A DNA stretch of 64,000 nucleotides from Phycobacter azelaicus (GTDB lineage Bacteria > Pseudomonadota > Alphaproteobacteria > Rhodobacterales > Rhodobacteraceae). This document shows positions 26,460 through 34,666 of the stretch, one piece after another (positions within the stretch are counted from its first letter, which is position 1; each line of letters opens with the position of its first letter). The stretch covers positions 1,371,001-1,435,000 of the forward strand of contig NZ_WKFH01000003.1 in NCBI RefSeq assembly GCF_014884385.1, in the 5' to 3' direction. Position numbers and translations under genes: made by a program. Below the pieces are notes generated by a model. It was given only the letters and a program-made list of their open reading frames with translations. It was not told the origin of the DNA and made no database searches.

Positions 26460-27685
26460 TGGAAGGTATGGAAGAGGCCATCGCGAACATGGACCAGATC
26501 GGGACGCTGATTCTGATCGCGACTGGTTTTGCGGTGCTTCTGATCCTGCTTTTGGTAATGTCACTGCGTGCCTCGGCCCGGGCGGCCTCTGCGGTGGCAC
26601 CGCTCGCGCAGCAGATGGAATACCTCGGCCAGTCGGTGCAGCAGCTGCGTGGTGGTTTGCAGCACGTCTCTGACATGCAGGCGAATGCGCAGGTGCAGAT
26701 GGTGCAGACGGTGGAGGCGCGGCTTTCGGATGTGCAGCAGCATATGAACGACCGGCTAGCCGACAATGCTCTGCGTCAGGCCCGCGCCATGGCCGAGATG
26801 CAAGAGCGGATGCAGGAAAGCCTGCATGGCAGTGCGAAACGCACCGTGACCTCCCTGACGCAACTGCAGGAGCGGCTCGCCACCATCGACAAGGCGCAGG
26901 ACAATATTACCAAACTGTCGGGCGATGTGCTGACGCTACAGGATATCCTGTCGAACAAGCAGACCCGGGGCGCTTTTGGGGAAATCCAGCTCAACGATAT
27001 CGTCTCGAAAGCTTTGCCTGCCGATGCCTATCGGTTTCAGGCGACGCTCAGCAATGGCAAGCGCGCGGACTGCCTGATCGACCTGCCGAATCCTCCGGGG
27101 CCGATCGTGATCGACAGCAAGTTCCCGCTGGAACCCTATGAGGCTCTGCGCCGGGCGCAGACGCAGGACGAACTCGCCTATGCGGCGCGGCAGATGAAGA
27201 CTGCCCTGCGCGCCCATATCCAGGCGATTGCGCAGAAGTATATCATCGAAGGAGAGACAGCAGACGGCGCGATCCTGTTCCTGCCGTCCGAGGCGGTCTA
27301 TGCCGAGCTGCACGCCAACTTTACCGACCTGGTGCGCGAAGGTTTTGCAGCGAAGGTCTGGATTGTCTCACCCACCACCTGCATGGCGACGCTCAACACC
27401 ATGCGTGCGATCCTGAAAGATGCCCGCATGCGCGAACAAGCGGGGGCCATCCGCAATGAGCTGGGCCTTTTGCACCGCGATGTGGAGCGGCTGGGGGATC
27501 GCGTTGGTACTCTCGACCGGCATTTTGCCCAGGCCGCCAAGGATGTGGCGGAGATCAAGATCAGCGCCGACAAGGCCGGGCGGCGGGCGCAGCGGCTAGA
27601 TAATTTCGACTTTGAAGAGATCGACCCGGGCGCCGGGTCTGATCCGACCGGCACCGTGGTGCCGCTGGAGCATCCCGAACGATGA
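26459..27685 (+). CDS. rmuC: DNA recombination protein RmuC
   Basis: The 408-residue protein has one N-terminal transmembrane helix (about residues 15-37), a long coiled coil (about 45-165), and the RmuC nuclease-like domain with DILSNKQTRGAFGEIQLNDI, IDSKFPLEPYEALRRAQ and FLPSEAVYAELHANF. RmuC limits inversions and other rearrangements at short repeats, but its activity is not well understood. ATG 26459 lies in a TGATG overlap with mutL; GTG 26456 is the alternative. Its stop overlaps the cyclase gene by 4 bp, so three genes are translationally coupled. Confidence 0.93.
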   Translation: MEGMEEAIANMDQIGTLILIATGFAVLLILLLVMSLRASARAASAVAPLAQQMEYLGQSVQQLRGGLQHVSDMQANAQVQMVQTVEARLSDVQQHMNDRLADNALRQARAMAEMQERMQESLHGSAKRTVTSLTQLQERLATIDKAQDNITKLSGDVLTLQDILSNKQTRGAFGEIQLNDIVSKALPADAYRFQATLSNGKRADCLIDLPNPPGPIVIDSKFPLEPYEALRRAQTQDELAYAARQMKTALRAHIQAIAQKYIIEGETADGAILFLPSEAVYAELHANFTDLVREGFAAKVWIVSPTTCMATLNTMRAILKDARMREQAGAIRNELGLLHRDVERLGDRVGTLDRHFAQAAKDVAEIKISADKAGRRAQRLDNFDFEEIDPGAGSDPTGTVVPLEHPER

Positions 27686-29022
27686 GTAACCTGTCGCCAG
27701 ATCGCCTTCTGTTGCGGCGAGCAGAGGTTGACGCCGAACGCGTGGTCTCTCTTCTTCGTATCGGTGTATCACTGGGGTTGCTTGGGATCTTCTTCCTGAC
27801 CGTCTGGGACAGTGTGGAAACAGTCGAAGACTACCTGCGCAGGCAATGGCTCTTTGCGCTGGCCACCATGATTTCATACCTGCTGCTGGGCCTATTTACG
27901 CTGTGGCGCGCCCGTCGCGGTATGTTCCGGGGATGGATGATCTGGACGGGCGTGACGCTGGACTGCGCCTTTTTGCTGGTGAATGCCTGGGTGGGGCTTG
28001 AGAATACCTCTCTGCCAGGCGGGGTGACCTTTCTGTTGCCACCGATCTGGCTGGTGCCGACCGTTCTGGCCTTTGCGGTCTTGAGGTTTAATCCATACCT
28101 GCAGGCCTATACAGTGATCCTGATTGTCTCGGGGCTGTCCTTGATGATCCTGTGGCAACCCGAAGAGATGCCCGTTCAGGCTGCAGAACGGGCTCTGTTC
28201 CTGCTGTCACTGCCTCCCAACATCATCCGTATCTCGATGATCGCACTGGCGGGGGTGGTTCTGGTGGTGGCGGCCTATCGTATGCGCGCCCTCTTGCATC
28301 GCTCCATCACCGAGGCTCAGGCGCGCACCAATTTGACCCGCTATCTGCCCGCGCAACTGGCTGGACGCCTTGCTGATGGTGGCCTTGAGGAACTGCGACA
28401 GGGCCACCGGCAGGACATGGCCGTTTTGTTCATCGACATCCGTGGCTTTACTCGTTGGTCGGAGGGGCGCGATCCGCAGGAGGTCAGCGCCCTTATCACC
28501 GAGTTTCGCCACCGGGTGCAGCGGGCGTCAGCGCAAACCGGTGGGATGATCGACAAATACATTGGCGATGCAGCCATGCTGCTGTTCGAAGGTAGGGATG
28601 GCGCCTGCCGCGCGCTGGACTGCGTCGATGCCCTTGATGCAGAACTCGAAGACTGGAGCACCGAGCGTGCCAATGCCGGAGAGGCACCCATTCTGGCCGG
28701 AATTGGCTTGCACTGGGGAGAGGTTTTCTCAGGCGTTGTCGGCAACTCAGAGCGGCTGGAGTACAGCGTCTTTGGCGATACGGTGAATACGGCGGCCCGG
28801 CTGGAGCAGCTGACACGCAGCGCCAATGTCCGTGTTATTGTGTCTGACGCAGTTATTGCAGCTGCCGGAACAGAGCCCGCGCGCGACGGATGGTTCACCC
28901 TGCCACCGGTACACCTGCGCGGGCGCAGCAATGGTCTGGCTGTCTTCGCACGGGGGCAGATCGAGCCGGATGCACAGGGAATTGCCCCAGATCAAAGACC
29001 GGTGAAACCTGCTACTGTCTGA
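27682..29022 (+). CDS. Membrane-bound class III adenylate/guanylate cyclase
   Basis: The 446-residue protein has six predicted transmembrane helices (roughly 24-42, 56-74, 85-104, 117-136, 141-158, 180-200), a short linker helix, and a C-terminal class III cyclase catalytic domain from about 240. Both metal-binding aspartates are present: D252 in LFIDIRGFTRWS and D296 in IDKYIGDAAMLLFE. K292 is consistent with ATP recognition. The later motif YSVFGDTVNTAARLEQL supplies transition-state residues. It is therefore likely to be active and to make cAMP. ATG 27682 overlaps the rmuC stop, which ties a second-messenger enzyme to DNA-repair genes in one transcript. Confidence 0.9.
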   Translation: MSNLSPDRLLLRRAEVDAERVVSLLRIGVSLGLLGIFFLTVWDSVETVEDYLRRQWLFALATMISYLLLGLFTLWRARRGMFRGWMIWTGVTLDCAFLLVNAWVGLENTSLPGGVTFLLPPIWLVPTVLAFAVLRFNPYLQAYTVILIVSGLSLMILWQPEEMPVQAAERALFLLSLPPNIIRISMIALAGVVLVVAAYRMRALLHRSITEAQARTNLTRYLPAQLAGRLADGGLEELRQGHRQDMAVLFIDIRGFTRWSEGRDPQEVSALITEFRHRVQRASAQTGGMIDKYIGDAAMLLFEGRDGACRALDCVDALDAELEDWSTERANAGEAPILAGIGLHWGEVFSGVVGNSERLEYSVFGDTVNTAARLEQLTRSANVRVIVSDAVIAAAGTEPARDGWFTLPPVHLRGRSNGLAVFARGQIEPDAQGIAPDQRPVKPATV

Positions 29023-29060
29023 TGGGGATAACCCACGCGAACAGCAGGAGAGACAGTGAC

Positions 29061-29384
29061 ATGTTGGAGATTTCCCCAAGAAAGGTGGCCCAGGTTGCAA
29101 TGATGGCGCGCGAACTGGATCGTGCGGAGGGCGAATTGCGTGCCTTCATCGAGCGGATGAGCATGGACGACCAGGCCGAGTTGACAGCGGTCATGTGGAT
29201 TGGTCGCGGCAGTTTCGAGGTCGAGGAACTCGGCGAAGCGATCGCCACAGCCCGCAGCGAAGCAACCATCCCGACCGCCGACTACCTGATCGGAACGCCG
29301 CACCTTGCGGACAACATCGAGGCGGGCCTCGAGGCCTTGGGCATTGATGTGGGCGATGTCGAGGAAGATGTGATCGGCCGCTGA
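29061..29384 (+). CDS. DUF3775 domain-containing protein
   Basis: This 107-residue acidic protein starts at ATG 29061 behind GGAGAGACAG. It contains the DUF3775 pattern LEISPRKVAQVAMMARELDR, LTAVMWIGRGSFEVEEL and TADYLIGTPHLADNIEAGL. The family is small, found in Alphaproteobacteria, and has no known function; no catalytic motif or membrane helix is visible. It lies 38 bp after the cyclase gene on the same strand and convergent with the histidine kinase gene. It could be co-transcribed with mutL-rmuC-cyclase. Confidence 0.8.
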   Translation: MLEISPRKVAQVAMMARELDRAEGELRAFIERMSMDDQAELTAVMWIGRGSFEVEELGEAIATARSEATIPTADYLIGTPHLADNIEAGLEALGIDVGDVEEDVIGR

Positions 29385-29409
29385 ATGGTGCCGTTGTCAG
29401 GTCACGTCT

Positions 29410-30477
29410 CTAGGTTTGTGTGAATACTTCGCCCGGTAAAGTGAAGGTGATGATGGCCCCGTGTCCGGCGTCGCAGTTCTTCGCCTCGATCAGGCCGCCA
29501 CGGTTTTGAACAAGGCGCCGGGTGCCAAACAAGCCGAACCCGCCATCCTTGCGGAGCGTTCCAGTGTTGAGAAGCGCAACCGAAGGGTCGGCGAGACCGG
29601 GCCCGTTGTCCTGGACTTGAACTGCATAAAAGCCGGGTCTCGCTGGCGTAAGGCTGATCTGGATCTGTAGTTTTCCGTTGGCTGCGTCTTTCGGTTTTCC
29701 ATGCTTGATGGCATTGTCGATCAGGTTCCGAAGGACGATCAACGTCGCGGCCCGATCGCCGCGGAGTGTTCCGCCGGTGATGTGAAAGTCGCAGTGTTTC
29801 AACGGATCCAGAAGGGCAAAGATCTCTTTTCCGAGGTCTTCAAAACTGAATTCCTGAATGTCGGATTTGGTCGAAGTTGCTTGTGCGTGAGACAGGATGT
29901 CTGAAATCAGCGACGTGGCCTTCGTGGCGATCTGTTCAAGCATATCTATCAGCTCGAGCTTGCCATCGCCCAGATCCTCGAAATCGTCGCGCAGCATTTC
30001 GGCAATAGCAGTCACATTGCGCATCGGTGTACGCAGGTCGTGGGCCGCAAGATTGACGAAATCCTCGATTTCGCCTTGGATGATCTCGGCGCCGATCTGC
30101 ATGGCTTGAAGGTGACCCAAGGTCGAAATATCCTTGGTGGTTCCAACGATCTGAACGACTTTTCCTGCATCGTTGAGCAACGGCCGGAGCGTGACTTCAA
30201 TCTGGTGAACGTCACCGTGCAGCGGCAGATGGGCCTGATAGCTATAGGGTTGGGCTGTTTCGAGTACGTGCATATGGTGCCCGAAAATTGTTTCTCCGTT
30301 GCGTCCCGGGAAAAGGTCCTTGATGGTTGCGCCCAGTATTTCGGACTCGGGGCGCAGGATGTGGCCACGTGCGTAAGTATTGAATGCCGTGTAGCGCGGG
30401 ATGTTTTGTTCGTCCGGTTCAAGAACGAAAACGGCCTGTTCGATCTTGTCGAGAAACGCCTTTTGCTCTGGTGTCAT
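29410..30477 (-). CDS. PAS-domain sensor histidine kinase (orphan)
   Basis: The 355-residue protein has no transmembrane helix. An N-terminal PAS domain (about 10-118) ends in VQIVGTTKDIS, a HisKA helix carries H146 in LAAHDLRTPMRN, and the HATPase domain has LIVLRNLIDNAIKHG (N box), QDNGPGLADP (G1) and GGFGLFGTRRLVQNRGG (G2). The output should be phosphotransfer to a response regulator, but none is adjacent, so the partner is elsewhere. GGAGGA precedes ATG 30477. It is convergent with the DUF3775 gene. The ligand of the PAS domain cannot be read from sequence. Confidence 0.92.
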   Translation of the reverse strand: MTPEQKAFLDKIEQAVFVLEPDEQNIPRYTAFNTYARGHILRPESEILGATIKDLFPGRNGETIFGHHMHVLETAQPYSYQAHLPLHGDVHQIEVTLRPLLNDAGKVVQIVGTTKDISTLGHLQAMQIGAEIIQGEIEDFVNLAAHDLRTPMRNVTAIAEMLRDDFEDLGDGKLELIDMLEQIATKATSLISDILSHAQATSTKSDIQEFSFEDLGKEIFALLDPLKHCDFHITGGTLRGDRAATLIVLRNLIDNAIKHGKPKDAANGKLQIQISLTPARPGFYAVQVQDNGPGLADPSVALLNTGTLRKDGGFGLFGTRRLVQNRGGLIEAKNCDAGHGAIITFTLPGEVFTQT

Positions 30478-30612
30478 GCGGAGTCCTCCGACAGGTTTTG
30501 CACGCGGTGGATTCCGGGACGATTGAGCGCGGATGCTGATGACCCTGAAAGTCCGTGAGGGGACCTTTGCAAGTTCAGGCTAAAATCCGGTAAATCGCAA
30601 ATGCAATAAAAC

Positions 30613-30656
30613 AATATCGTCAAGGCTCCACAAAGCAACGGCAGAGCCTTGACGCA
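30613..30656 (-). terminator. Terminator of the saccharopine operon
   Basis: GTCAAGGCTC (30619-30628) pairs with GAGCCTTGAC (30644-30653), 10 bp perfect. On the minus strand it is followed by the T-rich stretch GATATTGTTTTATT. It begins a few bases after the stop of the last saccharopine gene, so it ends that operon. Confidence 0.75.
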
Positions 30657-30660
30657 TGCA

Positions 30661-31803
30661 TCACCCTGTGTGGTCGATAACTTCCAAGTGCTGCGCCAGC
30701 GTGCCGATCTTGCCCATCCAATCTTCGATCAGCTTGGGATCGCTGGGGGCGGCATGGACGCCCGCTGGGATCTGGCGGTTCATCACCGCCTCGATGGCAA
30801 AGCTGACTGGGTAGGACACAAGCCGCGCCATTGCAGTGCCGCGCTCATCACCCCAGGCATCCATCACATAGGTCTTGTGCCAGACGGTCTCGCCGTCCTT
30901 TTCCGCCTTCAGGCTGACGCATAGGACAACACGGTCCGGCTCACCCTCGTCATAGGCGTTTTCATCCCAGAACTGGTCGGACATCTCTTTCAGGCGGGCA
31001 TCGCCAGCCTCGCCTTCGAGGGTTTCGACCTCTTTGAATACATCGGCCCAGGCTTCGGACCAGCCATTCAGGCGCAGGGTGCCGCGGACGAACTCCTTAA
31101 CCGGCCAAGTCTCTTCGAACTCATACTGCGCCATGAAGGGCAGGGAGTCGCGGTTGGGATAAACCTCGAAACTTTCAGGGGTGGGCAGCGGTGCGTCATA
31201 GCTGCTGATCGCGTCCCAGGGGCGGTCGACGCGCAGCTCGGAGTAATCCCGCACCGAGCGCGAGGGCGAGCGCAGCGCCTTCAGCACGCCAAGCGGCGAC
31301 CAGCTGAACTTGTAGCGGAAGGGGTTGGGCGTCTTGGGAATGCCGCCGCAGTAGGAGATAAAGCTGATGTGGTTGTCGGAATCATAAGCGGCCGAGGCTT
31401 TGTAGTCATGGACCAGCGCATGGGCCATCAGGTGGTCGATGCCGGGATCAAGACCGACCTCGTTCACCAGCGCCACACCCGCCGCGCGGGCCTTGTCGTC
31501 GAGTGCGCGCATTTCGGGCGCGATATAGGAGGAGGAGACGAAATGCGCACCCTTTGAGATCGCCAGCTCCGCCAGCTCCACGTGCCAGTCGCCGGGCAGC
31601 ATCGAGACGACCACATCGGCCGGGCTCAGCATCTGGGCGAGGTTCGAAATGGAGAAGGCATGGATATTGGTGGTCAGATCACCCACCGCTTCGCGCGCTT
31701 TTTCGGGGGTGCGGTTCCACACCGCAACGTCATGGCCCGCCTCCAGAAGGCGGCGCAGGCCGGGGATGGCCGACAGGCCGGTTCCGCACCAGTGAATGGT
31801 CAT
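30661..31803 (-). CDS. Saccharopine dehydrogenase family protein, likely glutamate-forming (Lys9-like)
   Basis: The 380-residue protein opens with an N-terminal dinucleotide-binding fold (IHWCGTGLSAIPGLRRLLEA, then VAVWNRTPEKAREAV). Further family stretches are VVSMLPGDWHVELAELAI, NEVGLDPGIDHLMAHALV and SFISYCGGIPKTPNPFRYKF. These are landmarks of saccharopine reductases/dehydrogenases of the Lys9 group, which convert saccharopine to glutamate and alpha-aminoadipate semialdehyde. It is the last gene of an operon with a SemiSWEET and a Lys1-like enzyme, which makes lysine degradation the likely direction in this organism. ATG 31803 has an AGGGAG ribosome site. Confidence 0.88.
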   Translation of the reverse strand: MTIHWCGTGLSAIPGLRRLLEAGHDVAVWNRTPEKAREAVGDLTTNIHAFSISNLAQMLSPADVVVSMLPGDWHVELAELAISKGAHFVSSSYIAPEMRALDDKARAAGVALVNEVGLDPGIDHLMAHALVHDYKASAAYDSDNHISFISYCGGIPKTPNPFRYKFSWSPLGVLKALRSPSRSVRDYSELRVDRPWDAISSYDAPLPTPESFEVYPNRDSLPFMAQYEFEETWPVKEFVRGTLRLNGWSEAWADVFKEVETLEGEAGDARLKEMSDQFWDENAYDEGEPDRVVLCVSLKAEKDGETVWHKTYVMDAWGDERGTAMARLVSYPVSFAIEAVMNRQIPAGVHAAPSDPKLIEDWMGKIGTLAQHLEVIDHTG

Positions 31804-31815
31804 GAATGTGACTCC

Positions 31816-32064
31816 CTATTTGTATTTCAGTTTAGCCGCCACGATGCTGATGACGATCAGCACCGCGCAGAAATTGGCCAGGATCAATGGCATGTCGCCC
31901 ACCATTAGCCCGTAGATGAGCCAGAGCGATACAGTGAGTAGAAACATCAGATTTGCCGCCAGCGACAGGCCGGATGTGTCACGCGTACTCCAGGCGCGCC
32001 ACGCTTGAGGGATCCAGCAGATCGTACCCATCGCCCCGGCTAGATATCCGATGTAGAGTTCCAT
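31816..32064 (-). CDS. SemiSWEET / PQ-loop transporter
   Basis: This 82-residue membrane protein has three hydrophobic helices (about 4-22, 36-55, 58-78) and a PQ motif at residues 19-20 within GTICWIPQAWRAWSTRDTSG. It is one triple-helix bundle, the size of bacterial SemiSWEETs, which work as dimers and move small sugars; other PQ-loop proteins export basic amino acids. Its ATG overlaps the stop of the upstream lysine-forming saccharopine dehydrogenase gene in a TGATG junction, and the next saccharopine gene starts 12 bp after its stop. The strict coupling suggests its substrate belongs to lysine or saccharopine metabolism; this is inference. Confidence 0.88.
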   Translation of the reverse strand: MELYIGYLAGAMGTICWIPQAWRAWSTRDTSGLSLAANLMFLLTVSLWLIYGLMVGDMPLILANFCAVLIVISIVAAKLKYK

Positions 32065-33116
32065 CAGGAGTTCATGTGCTCGTCAAAGGTGGCCTTGGCC
32101 CGGCCCCAAACGCCTTTGTCGAGGTCGCCAAGCGTCAGCAGAGAGGGCAACAGCTGCTCGGCATAGTCGACCGAGCTTTCGGCCGGTAGCATCGAGGGCA
32201 GGTTGTCGATCGCCATCACATCGAGCACCGGATCCTCGGCTACGCGTACGGCGGGAGCGTCCCAGGTTGTGGCGCGACTGTAAACAGGCACCGGGTTGTA
32301 ATCGCTGTCCGGATCGCAGGCGACATCGCCGATGGCGGTCAACTTGCGCGGTGCGTTCAGCGCCGATTGCGGCACGAAGACCGGGGTGCCGGGGCGTGCG
32401 AAGATGCAGTTGAGGAACAGATCGTGCTCAAGGATTTCCGGGAAGGGGCCGCCATGCGCGGTTTCCGCCATGTCCCATTTGGTGACCACGACGCCCATGG
32501 TCTCCAAGAGGTCTGCCGCACCAGTGCCGACACGGCCAAGCGCGCCGATCACGATGGCATTGGGCCGAGCGTTCGCCACATTGTACAGCTCAGCTGCAAG
32601 ATCTGCGATCAGCGAATCCTTGTCTGTGTAGACACCAACGGGACCGCAAGTCTCACCGCGCTGCTGTGCGGCCCAGCATTTCAGCGTGACCGCCGCACCC
32701 GCATAGCCGGCCCAATAGCCGAAAGCAGCAACCCGGCGGCCGTTTTCCTCGACCAGATATTCCAGATCGTAAAGCGTACCGCCGCCCTCGCGGAACCGGC
32801 GCAGGAGCTCCTTGCCGGAGTGCTGTCCCTTGAAGGCATGGCCGAACATGATGTGGCGATGAGGCAATGGGGTGCCATCCTCGGGCAGCTCTTTGAGACC
32901 AAAGATGATCGCGTCCCTGGGCGCTTCCGGCCAGCTGTTTTCCGGCGCGATCTCGCAGCCCGCATCGATATAGCCTTGCAGGGGCAACGCCCGGACTGAG
33001 CTTTCCTCGACCGTGACCTTGATCCCGGCCTCGATCAGCGCCTTTGCGCCTTCGCCGGTCAGCCCTACCCGTTCTTCGTTCGGGCGCTGCTCGGCCCGTA
33101 CCCAGAGATGAGTCAT
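32064..33116 (-). CDS. Saccharopine dehydrogenase, L-lysine-type (Lys1-like)
   Basis: The 350-residue enzyme has the AlaDH/PNT-like N-terminal domain of Lys1 (THLWVRAEQRPNEERVGLT, then IIFGLKELPEDGTPLPHRHI and MFGHAFKGQHSG) and a C-terminal Rossmann domain with AIVIGALGRVGTGAADLL. Lys1-type enzymes interconvert lysine plus 2-oxoglutarate with saccharopine. With the Lys9-like neighbour it completes the two-step saccharopine route from lysine to aminoadipate semialdehyde. It is 26 bp downstream of a GST gene and coupled to the SemiSWEET. ATG 33116 matches the usual N-terminus. Confidence 0.92.
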   Translation of the reverse strand: MTHLWVRAEQRPNEERVGLTGEGAKALIEAGIKVTVEESSVRALPLQGYIDAGCEIAPENSWPEAPRDAIIFGLKELPEDGTPLPHRHIMFGHAFKGQHSGKELLRRFREGGGTLYDLEYLVEENGRRVAAFGYWAGYAGAAVTLKCWAAQQRGETCGPVGVYTDKDSLIADLAAELYNVANARPNAIVIGALGRVGTGAADLLETMGVVVTKWDMAETAHGGPFPEILEHDLFLNCIFARPGTPVFVPQSALNAPRKLTAIGDVACDPDSDYNPVPVYSRATTWDAPAVRVAEDPVLDVMAIDNLPSMLPAESSVDYAEQLLPSLLTLGDLDKGVWGRAKATFDEHMNS

Positions 33117-33142
33117 TGCTTTTTCATTCCCTCAAACGTCTG

Positions 33143-33757
33143 TCATAGCATGGATTTGGCGCGCACCGCCTGGACCGAGGCGCGTTGTTCCATCGCCGTC
33201 ATGAATTCCTGGATCTTGGGGTAGTCCGCAATTGATACCCCATCCCCTTCGAGCCAGTTGCAGACCACGAAAAGATAACAGTCCGCAAGGGAGATTTTCT
33301 CCCCCAGCACAAAGGGGCCACGCAGGCCGTTTTCGCTGATATAAGCGGCAGAGGTGGCCATGGTTTCCGGCACTTTTGCGGCCATGTCGTCAAACGAGGA
33401 TTGCTGCGTCGCCCAGCGGCTGCCGCGCATCTTGTGGGCGTGATTCACATGCATGGTAGAGGCAAGGTAGTACATCACCTCGCGCATGCGGGCCTGTTGC
33501 AGCGCATCTTCGGGACGCAGACCTGCCTCGGGAGCGAGATCCGCGATATAGTCCAGCAGGGCGCCGGTTTCCGTCAGAATGCCACCTTCGACCACAAGTG
33601 CGGGTACACGGCCTTTTGGATTGATCTGGTGATAGGCGGGCTTGGTCTGTTCGGCGCTGGCGAAATCCACCTGAACTGATTCGTATGGCAGACCTGCTTC
33701 TTCAAGGGCGATGGCCACGGCAATCGAAATGGTTCCGGGTGTGAAATAGAGCTGCAT
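33143..33757 (-). CDS. Glutathione S-transferase family protein
   Basis: The 204-residue protein has a thioredoxin-like N-terminal domain (MQLYFTPGTISIAVAIALEE, then NPKGRVPALVVEGGILTETG with the conserved cis-proline and the glutathione-binding ETG motif) and an all-helical C-terminal domain (GEKISLADCYLFVV). The TPGTISIAV opening resembles bacterial beta-class GSTs. ATG 33757 is the start. It lies 26 bp before the Lys1-like gene and 26 bp after the histidine phosphatase gene on the same strand, so it may be part of the saccharopine transcript; its substrate is unknown. Confidence 0.9.
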   Translation of the reverse strand: MQLYFTPGTISIAVAIALEEAGLPYESVQVDFASAEQTKPAYHQINPKGRVPALVVEGGILTETGALLDYIADLAPEAGLRPEDALQQARMREVMYYLASTMHVNHAHKMRGSRWATQQSSFDDMAAKVPETMATSAAYISENGLRGPFVLGEKISLADCYLFVVCNWLEGDGVSIADYPKIQEFMTAMEQRASVQAVRAKSML

Positions 33758-33783
33758 GGTCAATCCTCATGTTCTGGGAATGG

Positions 33784-34437
33784 TCAAAGGTGCGTCTGGG
33801 CATAATGCCGCTCTGGCGTTTCAAGGTGCGGCACCGCGTTGAACAACACCGGAGACAGGTGGCCACCGATCGGGAACAGACGGTGCATCGACGTGTTCAT
33901 GATGGCAAGGGCCATACGAGACATGCCATTGATATCCAGCGCCATGGCTTGCCGCATCGCCATTGATATCAGCCCTCCTGAGGTGACAACGAGCGCCGGA
34001 CCCTCCCCTTCTGCGATCTCGCTCAGGGCCGTTTGGGTCCGGGTTTCAAAATCGTGCCAGCTTTCGGGGGCGCCGTCGATTTTGTCTTCGGCCCAGGCGC
34101 TGAGAACTTGTGGCAGATGGGCGATGAAGCCTTCGCGTTCTTGCGGGATGGAAAGCCCGTGCTGCGCCTCCATTGCTTGCGCCAGCGTGAAATACTCCAT
34201 CTCGTTGAGGCGAGGATCCTGAACCACCTCTTCGGTGAAGCCCATCCCAGCTGCGGTCTCGATATGGCGGGTCAGGGTGCCGCAATAGATCCGCGGATGG
34301 CTGGCGCCGCTGGCGCGCAGGTGTTCGCCCAGCCAGGCGGCCTGCCGGTGCCCCAGATCGCTGAGGCGGTCATAGCTGTGTTCGTCGCGCGCCTCGGTGT
34401 TTGCCTGCCCGTGGCGGATCAGCGTGATGTGAGACAT
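33784..34437 (-). CDS. Histidine phosphatase (phosphoglycerate-mutase-like) superfamily protein
   Basis: This 217-residue protein carries the phosphohistidine motif [11 protein letters not shown] at the N-terminus and the second histidine region [12 protein letters not shown], where the usual GH is replaced by SGG; R60-type residues lie in [12 protein letters not shown]. Members are phosphatases or mutases on small phosphometabolites. The replacement of the second catalytic histidine means activity is uncertain. ATG 34437 starts the protein; the frame upstream to 34740 has no family similarity and overlaps the divergent promoter region. It is probably the first gene of the GST-saccharopine transcript. 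Confidence 0.85.
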   Translation of the reverse strand: MSHITLIRHGQANTEARDEHSYDRLSDLGHRQAAWLGEHLRASGASHPRIYCGTLTRHIETAAGMGFTEEVVQDPRLNEMEYFTLAQAMEAQHGLSIPQEREGFIAHLPQVLSAWAEDKIDGAPESWHDFETRTQTALSEIAEGEGPALVVTSGGLISMAMRQAMALDINGMSRMALAIMNTSMHRLFPIGGHLSPVLFNAVPHLETPERHYAQTHL

Positions 34438-34666
34438 GACGGTTGCTCCAGTGCTCTTTGCCGGGACTCTTAGGCGAGCGATCGCCGACATGGAAGGAAG
34501 GTTTCCGGCTGGAGGTAGTTTTTCGCATCGCCTCGTCCTGCCGGTTGAACATCCGGTCCAATGTGCAGCTTGCAAAAGGTTAACAAATTGTGGAGATGTG
34601 GAAATCGCTGCGCGAAGTGCACTATGGCCTCCAGGACGGATGAGCCGGAAACTAAGGAGACCCGGG

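Noticed and set aside
34436..34666. N-terminal extension of the M20 hydrolase open frame
   Set aside because: The extension covers the divergent promoter region and has no similarity to the family. AAGGAGA before ATG 34667 defines the start.
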